Below, piece after piece: positions 15,758 through 24,874 of a DNA stretch of 64,000 bases (within the stretch, counting starts at the first letter, position 1; every line of letters begins with the position of its first letter). The stretch spans positions 62,001 through 126,000 of the forward strand of contig CAJTDS010000004.1 of assembly GCA_910575165.1 (NCBI GenBank), read 5' to 3'. The notes beneath the pieces were generated by a model, which searched no databases, was not told where the DNA came from, and saw nothing but the letters and a program-made list of their open reading frames with translations. The stretch comes from Eggerthellaceae bacterium. GTDB lineage: Bacteria; Actinomycetota; Coriobacteriia; Coriobacteriales; Eggerthellaceae. The position numbers and the translations under genes are program-made.

Positions 15758-18286
15758 GTGCGCATCGCCAACGTCATAGTGGACGTAGCCACCCAGGCTC
15801 TCGACGTCGCCTACTCCTACATTGTCCCCGGGTTCGGCGAGGATGCGGCCGTTCCGCCGCAGGAGGCCCGGCTGACCTTGTTCGGCGACAATAGTGCCTG
15901 CGAGGCCGACGGGGCTTCGGGTCTTGCGCCCGCTGCCGACTGGTCTGCGGGTTTCTCCGCGCCTGCAGGGCTATGCGACCCGATGGGAGCCGCGATGGGC
16001 TTCGAAGAGCGGGCGGTGCAGGTAGGGTGCGCCGTGCTGGTGCCGCTTGGCGGGCGGTGCGCCGTGGGGTTCGTGGTCTCGGTGGAGGACCGGCCTCGGG
16101 ATGCCTTCGACGAGCAGATGCTCAAGCGCATGAAGCCCATCATTCGCGTGCTTACCGACCCGTACTTCGACGAGGAGGGGGCCGCATGCGCCCAGTGGAT
16201 GGCCGACCGCTACATCGCGCCGCTTTCGTCGTGCATTCGGCTGTTTACGCCTCCCGGGGCCGTGCCCCGTGCGGTCCGCACGGGCGAGGGGCGCTGGGTG
16301 GTGGAGCAGCCGGCCGTGGGGCAGGTGGACGACCGTTGGGTTGCGGCGGGGCCTGCTATAGAGGGTTTCCAGCCTAAGCCCAACGCCGTGAAGCAGCAGG
16401 CCATCATAGAGGCCGTGCGCGCCGGCGATCTGCGCGTGGCCGAGCTCGCCGCCGAGCTGGGCTCGGTGTCGGGCGCCTTGAAGTCGCTGGAGAAGCAGGG
16501 GGTGGTGCGCATCGAGCGCCGCCGGCGACAGCGCTTCGTCCTGCCGGGAGAAAAGCTGCCAGCCTGCGCTTCGCCGGCGCAGGTCGGGGGTGCGGGTCGT
16601 GGGAGCGCCGAGCCGCGCACGCCCGCCGTTTTTTCGCTCACCGCCGAGCAGCAGCACGCCTTGAGCGTCATCGAGGGGGCCTGCGAGCGGGGTGACGGCG
16701 AAGTGGTTCTGGTCGACGGCGTCACGGGGTCCGGCAAGACCGAGGTGTACCTGCGCTCCATCGCCTCGGCACTCGCCCGGGGGCGCAGCGCCGTCGTCCT
16801 GGTGCCCGAGATCTCGCTCACGCCCCAGACGGTCGGTCGGTTCCGCGGCCGCTTCGGCGACCAGGTGGCCGTCATGCACTCGCGCATGAGCCAAGGCGAG
16901 CGCTACGACCAGTGGGACTTCATCCGCTCGGGGGCTGCCCGCGTGGTGGTGGGCGCCCGCAGCGCCCTGTTCACCCCCCTGGCCAACGTGGGGCTCATCG
17001 TTATCGACGAAGAGCACGAAGGCTCGTACAAGCAGGACAGCGCCCCGCGCTACCATTCCCGCGACGTGGCCGTATGGATGGCTCGCCGCAGCGGGGCCAC
17101 CGTGGTGCTGGGCAGCGCCACCCCCTCGATAGAGTCTCTATGTGCCTGCGAGGCGGATCCGGCCTGGCAGCGGGTGTGCCTTCATGAGCGCGCGAACCGC
17201 AAGCCCATGCCCGAGGTGACCGTTGTCGACATGGCGGCTGAGTTCTCCCGGGGCGAGCGGTCCATGTTCTCGCGCCCCCTTGCGGTCCAGCTGCAGCGGG
17301 AGCTCTCCGCCGGGCGCAAGGCGGTGCTTCTGCTGAACCAGAGGGGGTTCGCGAAGTTTCTGCTGTGCCGCGATTGCGGGTTCGTTCCGGAATGTCCCTC
17401 CTGCGCGAGCTCGCTTACCTACCACGAGCACGGCAACGCGCTAGTTTGCCACCACTGCGGCTACAACGTGGCATCCCCCGGATGCTGTCCCGCGTGCGGA
17501 AGCCCCTACTTGAAGAAGTTCGGAGCTGGAACCCAGCGGGTCGAGGCCGAGCTGCGAGCGTTGCTGGACGGCATGGAGGGCGTGGGGCCGTCCGTGCCTG
17601 TCATCAGGATGGATGCCGATACCACGGCAAGGAAGGGCGCACACGAGGCGTTGCTGGCCCGTTTCGCCGAACCCGGGGCCTCGGTGCTTCTGGGAACTCA
17701 GATGATAGCGAAGGGGCTCGACTTCAGCGATGTTACCCTGGTGGGCGTCATCAATGCCGACACGCAGCTCCACCTGCCCGACTACCGCGCTGCCGAGCGC
17801 ACGTTCCAGCTGATCGAGCAGGTGGCCGGCCGGGCCGGGCGGGCCGAACTGCCGGGACGGGTGCTGGTGCAGACCTACGAGGCGAACAGCGTACCCGTGG
17901 TGGCGGCGGCTCGCTACGACCGCGAGCTGTTCCTGGCAGACGAGCACGTCAAGCGCCGGATGCTGGGTTACCCGCCGTTCGTGCGCATGGCGAACATACT
18001 CGTGTGGGGGAAAACGGAAGGGGAGGTGCAGGACGCCGCCATGCAGCTGCAGCGCGAGGTGGAGCGGGCAGTGTTCGACTACGCGGGGCCCGATGGCGGA
18101 TGGACGGTTTTGGCGGCGACGCCGTGCGCGCTTTCCAGGCTCCGCAACGCCTACCGTTGGCACATCGTGGTGAAGTGTCCGGCCGGCCAGGACCTTTCCG
18201 CGGCGCTTCTGGGCCTGTTCCGCCATCGCAAGCCCTCCCGCACTGTCAACGTGGCTGTGGATGTGGACCCGGTGAGCCTGCTGTAA
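15758..18286 (+). CDS. priA: primosomal replication restart helicase PriA
   Basis: Superfamily 2 DNA helicase of 842 residues that reloads the replisome at stalled forks. The N-terminal DNA-binding domain starts VRIANVIVDVATQALDVAYS. The helicase core has Walker A GVTGSGKTEVY, IDEEHEGSYKQ and GSATPS. Zinc-binding cysteines appear in CRDCGF..CPSC and CHHCGY..CPACG. The later QMIAKGLDF and QVAGRAGRA motifs complete the fold. The GTG at 15758 is the start expected from homologous N-termini; the frame is open upstream across the end of the preceding gene. The ribosome binding site is weak, which suggests coupling to the gene ending 17 bases upstream. Confidence 0.94.
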   Translation: MRIANVIVDVATQALDVAYSYIVPGFGEDAAVPPQEARLTLFGDNSACEADGASGLAPAADWSAGFSAPAGLCDPMGAAMGFEERAVQVGCAVLVPLGGRCAVGFVVSVEDRPRDAFDEQMLKRMKPIIRVLTDPYFDEEGAACAQWMADRYIAPLSSCIRLFTPPGAVPRAVRTGEGRWVVEQPAVGQVDDRWVAAGPAIEGFQPKPNAVKQQAIIEAVRAGDLRVAELAAELGSVSGALKSLEKQGVVRIERRRRQRFVLPGEKLPACASPAQVGGAGRGSAEPRTPAVFSLTAEQQHALSVIEGACERGDGEVVLVDGVTGSGKTEVYLRSIASALARGRSAVVLVPEISLTPQTVGRFRGRFGDQVAVMHSRMSQGERYDQWDFIRSGAARVVVGARSALFTPLANVGLIVIDEEHEGSYKQDSAPRYHSRDVAVWMARRSGATVVLGSATPSIESLCACEADPAWQRVCLHERANRKPMPEVTVVDMAAEFSRGERSMFSRPLAVQLQRELSAGRKAVLLLNQRGFAKFLLCRDCGFVPECPSCASSLTYHEHGNALVCHHCGYNVASPGCCPACGSPYLKKFGAGTQRVEAELRALLDGMEGVGPSVPVIRMDADTTARKGAHEALLARFAEPGASVLLGTQMIAKGLDFSDVTLVGVINADTQLHLPDYRAAERTFQLIEQVAGRAGRAELPGRVLVQTYEANSVPVVAAARYDRELFLADEHVKRRMLGYPPFVRMANILVWGKTEGEVQDAAMQLQREVERAVFDYAGPDGGWTVLAATPCALSRLRNAYRWHIVVKCPAGQDLSAALLGLFRHRKPSRTVNVAVDVDPVSLL

Positions 18287-18543
18287 GCTCCGGGCGAATG
18301 CTGCGCCGACGTTTGCCGCTGCGTCGGTGCCCGTGCGGTGCCGCGGCGCTTCGGGACCGTACGGGCGCAAGCTGCACAGCTTGCTTCCGACGATGCGTCG
18401 CTGGGCCTCCGGGCTGCAAGAACACATCGGTGAGCTGCAGTTTTTGTGCCTCCTCAGCTGTGCGGCGGTTCCTTGCGCCTCCCATACGTATAATGAACGG
18501 TCGGTATGCAACGCCATCGAGGGCCTAAGGAGGCTTGGGTTTG
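18287..18543 (+). promoter_or_regulatory. intergenic region with hairpin and -10 box
   Basis: This 257-base gap has an 8-bp inverted repeat GCAAGCTG/CAGCTTGC (18367-18384, 2-base gap) that may end the priA transcript, although no T-run follows. A consensus -10 TATAAT lies at 18489-18494, with no clear -35 at the proper spacing. A strong ribosome binding site AAGGAGG follows at 18527-18533. It probably drives the aminotransferase gene. Confidence 0.45.
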
Positions 18544-19791
18544 ATGCAGAACAGGCACATCGCGTTTTCCCCGCCCGACGTGGGCGAGGCGGAGATAGAG
18601 GCCGTTGCCGACGCCCTGCGCAGCGGCTGGATCACCACCGGGCCCCGCACCAAGGAGCTCGAGGGGCGCCTGAAAGAGTACACGGGGGCTGCCGGCTTTG
18701 TGTGCCTCAATTCCGCCACGGCTGCCCTGGAGTGCTGCCTTCGCGCCCTGGGCGTGGGTCCGGGCGACGAGGTCATCGTGCCTGCCTACACCTATACGGC
18801 CAGTTGCTCGGTGATATGCCACGTAGGGGCCACCCCGGTGCTATGCGACACGGAAGAAGGCTCCTTCCAGATGGACTACGAGGCCATGGGGGCCTTGATC
18901 GGGCCGCGCACAAAGGTGATCATCCCCGTGGACCTGGCGGGCCGCATGTGCGATTACGGCCGCATCTTCGCTCAGGTGGAGGCCGCCAAGGGCTGCTGGC
19001 AGCCAACCGCGGGCACGATCCAGGAATGCTTCGACCGCGTCATCGTGCTGGCCGACGCGGCCCACGCCCTGGGGGCCACCTACCATGGCCGCCCCTGCGG
19101 TTCGGTCGCCGACTTCACGGCGTTCTCGTTCCATGCGGTGAAGAACTTCACCACCGCAGAGGGCGGCGGCCTGTCCTGGCGCGACCACGGATTCGACAAC
19201 GAGGAGTTCTACCGCCAGCTCATGCTGCTGTCGCTGCACGGCCAGACCAAAGACGCCCTGGCGAAGAACAAGCCCGGGGCCTGGGAGTACGATATCGCCT
19301 TCCCCGGTTGGAAGTGCAACATGACCGACCTTCAGGCCGCCATCGGCCTGGTGCAGCTGGACCGCTACCCCCAGCTGCTGCGCCGGCGGCGCCAGATACT
19401 CGAGCGCTATCAGGAGGGCACGGCGGGCAAGCCCGTGGAATGGCTCGTCCACTACGACAGCGAGGGCGACTCGTCGGGGCATCTGGCCATCGTGCGGCTT
19501 ATCGGCAAGGGACAGGAGTTCCGCAACCGCCTGATCGAGGCTATGGCCGAGCGCGGTGTGGCCACCAACGTGCACTACAAGCCGCTGCCCCTGCTTACCG
19601 CCTACAAGGACATGGGCTTTTCCATCGACGACTACCCCCATGCCCTCGTCCAGTTCGAAAACGAGGTCACGCTGCCGCTGCACACGTTGCTTTCCGACGA
19701 CGACGTCGAGTACGTGCTGCAGGTGTTCTCCGAGAGCTACGAGCGGGTGGAAGAGGAGTTTGACGGGGCCGAGGCGCAGGAGCGGCCCTGA
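18544..19791 (+). CDS. DegT/DnrJ/EryC1/StrS family sugar aminotransferase
   Basis: PLP enzyme of 415 residues that probably installs an amino group on a nucleotide-linked keto-sugar. Family marks are IAFSPPDVGEAEIEAV at the start, SGWITTGPRTKELE, VPAYTYTASCSVICHVGATP, and the PLP lysine in FSFHAVKNFTTAEGG. It overlaps the next gene, a phosphoglycosyltransferase, by one base, so the pair probably acts on one activated amino-sugar, as PglE and PglC do for bacillosamine. No dehydratase, acetyltransferase or glycosyltransferase is nearby, so the sugar is unknown. Confidence 0.88.
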   Translation: MQNRHIAFSPPDVGEAEIEAVADALRSGWITTGPRTKELEGRLKEYTGAAGFVCLNSATAALECCLRALGVGPGDEVIVPAYTYTASCSVICHVGATPVLCDTEEGSFQMDYEAMGALIGPRTKVIIPVDLAGRMCDYGRIFAQVEAAKGCWQPTAGTIQECFDRVIVLADAAHALGATYHGRPCGSVADFTAFSFHAVKNFTTAEGGGLSWRDHGFDNEEFYRQLMLLSLHGQTKDALAKNKPGAWEYDIAFPGWKCNMTDLQAAIGLVQLDRYPQLLRRRRQILERYQEGTAGKPVEWLVHYDSEGDSSGHLAIVRLIGKGQEFRNRLIEAMAERGVATNVHYKPLPLLTAYKDMGFSIDDYPHALVQFENEVTLPLHTLLSDDDVEYVLQVFSESYERVEEEFDGAEAQERP

Positions 19792-20405
19792 TGTACGCTC
19801 GTTTCTTCAAGAGGGTGCTCGACATAGTCGTATCCCTGGTGGCGTTGCCGTTCGTGCTGGTCATCATAGCGGTGCTGGCCCCCGTCATCTACTTAGAGGA
19901 CAAGGGCCCTATCTTCTACAATGCTCCGCGGGTGGGCAAGGACGGCAAGCAGTTCACCATGTTCAAGCTGCGGTCCATGAAGGTGAACGCGCCCGACCTG
20001 ACCATGGCGGATGGATCAACCTACAACGGCAGCGACGATCCGCGTATGACCCGTATCGGTGCGTTCATGCGCCGGACCAGCCTGGACGAGTTTCCCCAGT
20101 TCCTCAACGTGCTCGGCGGCTCCATGAGCATCATAGGCCCGCGCCCCGACCTAGAGCGGGAGACGCTTCTGTACGAAGGGAACGAGCGCGAGAAACTGCT
20201 GGTGAAGCCAGGCATCACCGGATACGCCGCCGCTTACGGGCGCAACTCGCTGCCGTGGCACGACCGGTTGGCTATGGATGTGTTCTATGTTCACAACCTC
20301 AGTTTCGCTTTCGATGTTAAAATATTTTTCCATACCATCAAAACCGTCTTCGCCCAGGAGGGCGTCTACATCCAAGAGGAGAAGGGCGAAGACGGCGCAA
20401 GCTAG
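19791..20405 (+). CDS. monotopic phosphoglycosyltransferase (bacterial sugar transferase, PglC-like)
   Basis: Membrane enzyme of 204 residues that transfers a sugar-1-phosphate from UDP-sugar to undecaprenyl phosphate, starting a surface glycan. It has an N-terminal reentrant helix (about 8-34), the KGPIFYNAPRVGKDGKQF motif, the catalytic DE pair in SLDEFPQFLN, and IGPRPDLERE followed by VKPGITGYAAAYGR. Its size matches the minimal PglC class rather than larger WbaP-type enzymes. It is co-transcribed with the aminotransferase. A single wall-hydrolase gene follows, so the glycan's destination is not evident. Confidence 0.9.
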   Translation: MYARFFKRVLDIVVSLVALPFVLVIIAVLAPVIYLEDKGPIFYNAPRVGKDGKQFTMFKLRSMKVNAPDLTMADGSTYNGSDDPRMTRIGAFMRRTSLDEFPQFLNVLGGSMSIIGPRPDLERETLLYEGNEREKLLVKPGITGYAAAYGRNSLPWHDRLAMDVFYVHNLSFAFDVKIFFHTIKTVFAQEGVYIQEEKGEDGAS

Positions 20406-20474
20406 GGAAGCCCTGCGCCCGCGCGCTCTTCCCTGAACCCTCGAACGTACCCTATTCGCAGCAACGGAGGTTCT

Positions 20475-23400
20475 ATGGTACGCGGAAACAAGCGATTCGT
20501 GCGTCTTATTTTGACGGCAACCCTCGTTCTGGGGCTTCTGCCGCTTCCGGCATACGGGCAGACGGTGGCGCAAGGCGGAGAAGCGCCCGCAGGCGAGACG
20601 GCCGCACCCGCTTCGGTTGATTTCGTCTATCTGGACGAGGAGGCTCCCGTTGCGGGTCAGTCGCAGCTGGTGGTGGTCGCCTTCGGCGAGCAGAGCGCGA
20701 ACTTCCATTCGGCTGTGCTTGACGTCGCATGCCCCGATGGTTCCCAGCTTGCTGTAGCGTCCGATTCGCAGGCCGAGGGCGCTGCTCTGTTCACCCTGGA
20801 TGACCTGCAGGAGGGCGGCTACCGCCTCCTTGGCGTGACGACGCTTGCCTCTGACGGCTCGGAATTGGAGGAGACGTCCCTGGCCTCGGACGAGAGCGGA
20901 TCGTGCTCGTTTACGGTGGGGGCCCCTTCGGCTGGCGCCCTGTCCCTCGAGGCCGCCACTGCCCAGGACGCGGTGACCTACGTGCTCGACGACGCAGGCG
21001 ACGTGGCCACAGTGTCGAGCACGCTCGACTACGGAACCGACGACATCTCCCGGGCAGTGGAGGAGGCCGTGTGGGCCGCATCGTCGGCCGACCCGGCGCG
21101 CTCGTCGGGAATCGCCGCGTTCTCAGCCGGCGATGCCGCTTCGAGCCGTGCTGCGACCGACAGCCGCGACATCATCATCGCCATCGACCCGGGCCATGGC
21201 GGAGGCGACCCCGGCGCCGTGTCGAGCGGGCTGCGCGAAGCCGACCTTACCTGGGAGATCGCCCAGGCTTGCGTTGCCCGCTTGAACGAGCTGGGCATCA
21301 AAACCTACGTTACGCGGGCGAAGAACGAGTGCCCGTCGCTGACCGACCGCGTGCTGCGCTCCGTGAAGGCCGGTGCAAGCGCATTCGTGAGCATCCATCT
21401 GAACTCCGCCACGTCCTCGGCGGCCCAGGGCGCCGAGGTGTGGTATCCCAATGACAGCTCGTACCGCTACGATCTGCACGAGCAGGGGTTGGAGCTGTCG
21501 AAGGCCATTCTGAAGAAGCTGACCGCCCTGGGGCTGTACGATCGCGGTGCCAAGGTGAAGGATGCCACGGCCGTAGGGGACGACCCGGCCGAAACCTATC
21601 CCGACGGCAGTATCTCCGACTACTACACGGTGATCAACGAGGCTCGTCGCAACAACATCGTGGGCATCATCGTGGAGCACTGCTTCATCACCAACAATGC
21701 CGAGGCGCTGAAATTGCGCGACCCTGCGTTCGTGAAGAGCCTGGGCGTAGCCGACGCCGAGGGCATTGCTCAGTCCATCAGCAACGGCGTCATCTCGCCG
21801 GCTCTGCCCAAGCCTGGCGAGAACGACGGGAGCAACCCGGTAAACCAATGGGAGCAGCGCGGGTCGTCTTGGTACCGCTTCGGGCCGGACGGCAAGCTGG
21901 TCGTAGGATGGGCCGATATCGACGGTGTGCGCTACCACTTCGACGAGGCCGGGGTGATGGCGACCGATTGGCAGCTGATCGACGGCAGCTGGTACTACTT
22001 CAAGGGCAGCGGCGCCATGGCCACCGGTTGGATGTGGGTTAAGGGGAAGTGCTACTATCTGGATCCCTCGACGGGAAAGATGGCTACGGGAAGCTGCGAG
22101 GTGGGCGGCGTTCGCTATGCGCTGGATGCGGCGGGCGCCTGGATCGATGCGAGCGACGGCTGGGCTTATAGCAGCGGCGGCTGGTACTGGCTCGATGACG
22201 GCGAGCTGGCGAAGGGCTGGAAGAAGGTGGGCGGTACCTGGTACTACCTTGACGCCGAGACGGGGCTTATGGCTGAAGGCTGGAAGAAGGTGGGCTCCGC
22301 CTGGTACTACCTCAACCCCGGCGGGGACATGGCCGAGGGCTGGAAGAAGGTGAACGGCGCCTGGTACTACCTCAACCCCGGCAGCGGCGCTATGGCCGAG
22401 GGCTGGAAGAAGGTGAACGGCACCTGGTACTACCTCAACCCCGGCAGCGGGAGCATGGCCGAGGGCTGGAAGAAGCTCGGCTCTGCCTGGTACTACCTCA
22501 ACCCCGGCGGCGGGGACATGGCCGAGGGCTGGAAGAAGGTGAACGGCGCCTGGTACTACCTCAACCCCGGCAGCGGCGCTATGGCCGAGGGCTGGAAGAA
22601 GGTGAACGGCACCTGGTACTACCTCAACCCCGGCAGCGGGAGCATGGCCGAGGGCTGGAAGAAGCTCGGCTCTGCCTGGTACTACCTCAACCCCGGCAGC
22701 GGAAGCATGGCCGAGGGCTGGTTGCGCGTGAGCGACAAGTGGTACCTGATGGGCTACTCGGGCGACGGCGCCATGAAGACCGGCTGGCAGAAAGTGGGCG
22801 ATACCTGGTACCTGATGGGCGGACCGGACGATGGCGCCATGAAGACCGGCTGGCAGAAGATGAACGGCAAGTGGTACTACCTGGGCGAGAGCCATGACGG
22901 CGCCATGGCGACCGGTTGGCGCAAGATCGGCGGAACGTGGTACCTGTTCGGCGGCTCCGGAGACGGCGCTATGCGAACGGGGTGGCAGTACGTGGGCGGA
23001 TTGTGGTACTACCTGAGCGCTTCCGGCGCCATGGTGACCGGCTCCCAAACCATCAACGGCGTGGTGCGCAATTTCGGCGAGAACGGTGCTTGCCTCAACC
23101 CTCCTGCCGAACCCGCCCTTGAGCCGCTTCCCGGTGAAACACAAGATCCCGTGCCTTCCGAGAAGCTGCTCACTATCATGGGGGCGCCCGAGTCGACGGT
23201 GGCGCAGATGACCCAGGCCTACATGCGCACCAATGCCGTTTACCCCGCTGCGGCGCTTGGCAAGGGAGGGGCGCCCACCATCAAGGACTTCTGTCAGATC
23301 ATCTACGATGAGGCCGTGGCCGAAGGCGTTCGTCCCGAAGTGGTGTACTGCCAGGTCATGCACGAGACCGGCAACCTCAAGTTCGGCGGCGACGTGAAGA

Positions 23401-23732
23401 TCGGGCAGTTCAACTTCGCCGGGATCGGCGCCACCGGAGGGGGGGCGTCGGGCAATTCCTTCAAGGATGTGCGGACGGGCATTCGCGCCCAGGTGCAGCA
23501 CCTGAAGTGCTATGCCTCCAGCGAGCCGCTCAACCAGGCATGCGTCGATCCCCGTTGGTGGGATGCCCTGCGCAGCACCGCCGTATACGTGCAGCATCTG
23601 GGTATCCAGGAGAACCCCAACACCGTTCGCAACGAGGACGGCACCATCAAGACCGGCCGCGGTTGGGCGACTGCCAAGAACTACGGCTACACGTTGGCCA
23701 ACAGCATCAAGCTGTACTTCGGCGTGGAGTAG
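20475..23732 (+). CDS. secreted bifunctional autolysin: amidase, wall-binding repeats and glucosaminidase-like domain
   Basis: A 1085-residue secreted wall hydrolase. The signal peptide (about 1-29) ends at a likely AYG-QT cleavage site. After a variable region comes an Amidase_3 domain (about 233-435) with zinc and catalytic residues in DPGHGGGDPG, SIHLNS and IIVEHCF, which cleaves the amide linking MurNAc to the peptide. About 18 choline-binding-like repeats (GWKKVNGAWYYLNPGSGAMAE type, 21 residues) fill about 455-870. The C-terminus (about 895-1085) resembles a glucosaminidase domain, with VVYCQVMHETGNLKFGG and IGQFNFAGIGATGGG. A strong ribosome binding site (GGAGG) precedes the ATG. The substrate of the repeats (teichoic acid choline or another ligand) is unknown. 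Confidence 0.9.
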   Translation: MVRGNKRFVRLILTATLVLGLLPLPAYGQTVAQGGEAPAGETAAPASVDFVYLDEEAPVAGQSQLVVVAFGEQSANFHSAVLDVACPDGSQLAVASDSQAEGAALFTLDDLQEGGYRLLGVTTLASDGSELEETSLASDESGSCSFTVGAPSAGALSLEAATAQDAVTYVLDDAGDVATVSSTLDYGTDDISRAVEEAVWAASSADPARSSGIAAFSAGDAASSRAATDSRDIIIAIDPGHGGGDPGAVSSGLREADLTWEIAQACVARLNELGIKTYVTRAKNECPSLTDRVLRSVKAGASAFVSIHLNSATSSAAQGAEVWYPNDSSYRYDLHEQGLELSKAILKKLTALGLYDRGAKVKDATAVGDDPAETYPDGSISDYYTVINEARRNNIVGIIVEHCFITNNAEALKLRDPAFVKSLGVADAEGIAQSISNGVISPALPKPGENDGSNPVNQWEQRGSSWYRFGPDGKLVVGWADIDGVRYHFDEAGVMATDWQLIDGSWYYFKGSGAMATGWMWVKGKCYYLDPSTGKMATGSCEVGGVRYALDAAGAWIDASDGWAYSSGGWYWLDDGELAKGWKKVGGTWYYLDAETGLMAEGWKKVGSAWYYLNPGGDMAEGWKKVNGAWYYLNPGSGAMAEGWKKVNGTWYYLNPGSGSMAEGWKKLGSAWYYLNPGGGDMAEGWKKVNGAWYYLNPGSGAMAEGWKKVNGTWYYLNPGSGSMAEGWKKLGSAWYYLNPGSGSMAEGWLRVSDKWYLMGYSGDGAMKTGWQKVGDTWYLMGGPDDGAMKTGWQKMNGKWYYLGESHDGAMATGWRKIGGTWYLFGGSGDGAMRTGWQYVGGLWYYLSASGAMVTGSQTINGVVRNFGENGACLNPPAEPALEPLPGETQDPVPSEKLLTIMGAPESTVAQMTQAYMRTNAVYPAAALGKGGAPTIKDFCQIIYDEAVAEGVRPEVVYCQVMHETGNLKFGGDVKIGQFNFAGIGATGGGASGNSFKDVRTGIRAQVQHLKCYASSEPLNQACVDPRWWDALRSTAVYVQHLGIQENPNTVRNEDGTIKTGRGWATAKNYGYTLANSIKLYFGVE
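22211..22740 (+). repeat. 63-bp tandem repeats with a 189-bp higher-order period
   Basis: Inside the autolysin gene, 63-bp units encoding GWKKVxGxWYYLNPGSGxMAE recur about eight times. A block of three units is repeated almost identically at an offset of 189 bases (GGGGACATG at 22323 and at 22512). This near-identity at DNA level points to recent duplication and possible copy-number variation. Confidence 0.85.
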
Positions 23733-23793
23733 CCTTCTCCTTTTCGAGCGGGCGGAACTGCTGCGGTGTCCGCGCATCCATTGCGAAACGAAA

Positions 23794-23821
23794 CGAGGCC
23801 CTGCGTTGATGCAGGGCCTCG
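23794..23821. terminator. bidirectional terminator
   Basis: A perfect 11-bp stem CGAGGCCCTGC/GCAGGGCCTCG with loop GTTGAT lies between the convergent autolysin and sufB-type genes. Confidence 0.8.
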
Positions 23822-23866
23822 TTGCATTGACGCGTAGCGGCGGTAAAGGGCCGCAGCCTTTCTTCT

Positions 23867-24796
23867 CTAGCCCAGGAAGTCCTCGAGAATCTCCTCCTCG
23901 GCCTCTTCCTCGGTAAGCCCCAGGGTCATAAGCTTCACGATCTGGTCTCCGGCGATCTTGCCGATGGCCGCCTCGTGGACGAGCACCGCGTCCTCGCTGG
24001 CCGCCTCGATGCCGGGGATGGCCGTCACCTTTGCCTTGCCCATGATGATGGCGTCGCACTGCACGTGCCCGCGGCACTCCGCCTCGCCGATGACCAGGGG
24101 GTTGAAGATCTGCACGGAGTTGTCCTGGGCCACGCTGCGCGAGATGACCTGCACGCTGGAGCCCTTGCCTACAAGCTCGATCTTCATGTTGGAGGTTGCC
24201 GTCTGGTCGTCGTGGGTCAGCAGCTTCTCGGTCAGCACCAGCTTGGCGTCCTCGTGCAGCACCGCATTGGTGTCGCGGACCGTGGAGGAGACGCCGCGCA
24301 GCTGGATGAGTTCCATCTCGCAGCTGGAGCCTTCCTCCATTTCCACGTTGGTCACCGGGTTCAGGATGCGCTCGCCGGTGCCTTCTCCTTCGCCGTAGTG
24401 CTTCTCCACGTAGCGCACGCGGGAGTTCTTGCCGCAGAAGAAGCTGTGGATGCCGTCGTGCTCGGAGGCGGCGTGGGAATCGTTGTGGATGCCGCAGCCG
24501 GCTACGATGGTGATGTCGCAATCCTCGCCGATGTAGAAGGAGTTGTACACCACGTCCTTGAGCCCGGCCTGGGTGACGATGACCGGGATGAACACCGTCT
24601 CGCCCTTGGTGCCGGGCTTGATGGTGATGTCGATGCCGGGATTGTCGGTCTTCGTGGAGATCTCGATGTTGGCCGAGGAATGCCGCTCCACCAGCTGCCC
24701 GTCGCGGCGGATGTTGAAGGCGCCGTTGGGCATGCCGTGGATGTTGGCTATCTCGGCAAGAAGGTTCTCGTCGATGGGTGAAAGGTCTACTGCCAT
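23867..24796 (-). CDS. SufB/SufD family Fe-S cluster scaffold (short form)
   Basis: Beta-helix scaffold protein of 309 residues. The SufBD core is visible in GEDCDITIVAGCGIHN, SEHDGIHSFFCGKNSRVRYVEKHYGEG, FNPLVIGEAECRGHVQCDAIIMG and the C-terminal ASEDAVLVHEAAIGKIAGDQ. It is much shorter than canonical SufB (about 480) or SufD (about 430), lacking their N-terminal region. The ATG at 24796 has GGAGA spacing and precedes the conserved region. Only sufC accompanies it; with that ATPase it fits the two-gene SUF-like minimal arrangement found in anaerobes. A cysteine desulfurase is encoded 33 kb away. Confidence 0.9.
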   Translation of the reverse strand: MAVDLSPIDENLLAEIANIHGMPNGAFNIRRDGQLVERHSSANIEISTKTDNPGIDITIKPGTKGETVFIPVIVTQAGLKDVVYNSFYIGEDCDITIVAGCGIHNDSHAASEHDGIHSFFCGKNSRVRYVEKHYGEGEGTGERILNPVTNVEMEEGSSCEMELIQLRGVSSTVRDTNAVLHEDAKLVLTEKLLTHDDQTATSNMKIELVGKGSSVQVISRSVAQDNSVQIFNPLVIGEAECRGHVQCDAIIMGKAKVTAIPGIEAASEDAVLVHEAAIGKIAGDQIVKLMTLGLTEEEAEEEILEDFLG

Positions 24797-24874
24797 GGTG
24801 TTCTCCGTTCGTGGATACGGGACAGGTTCTCGCTGCGTCACGGCGCTAGCGCGAACCCGGCGGGGTTGGTTGCG

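Noticed and set aside
21123-24521. 1132-codon minus-strand open frame opposite the autolysin
   Set aside because: It is antisense to a gene with clear signal peptide, catalytic motifs and repeats. Its His/Pro/Gly-rich, repetitive composition is typical of the shadow frame of high-GC genes.
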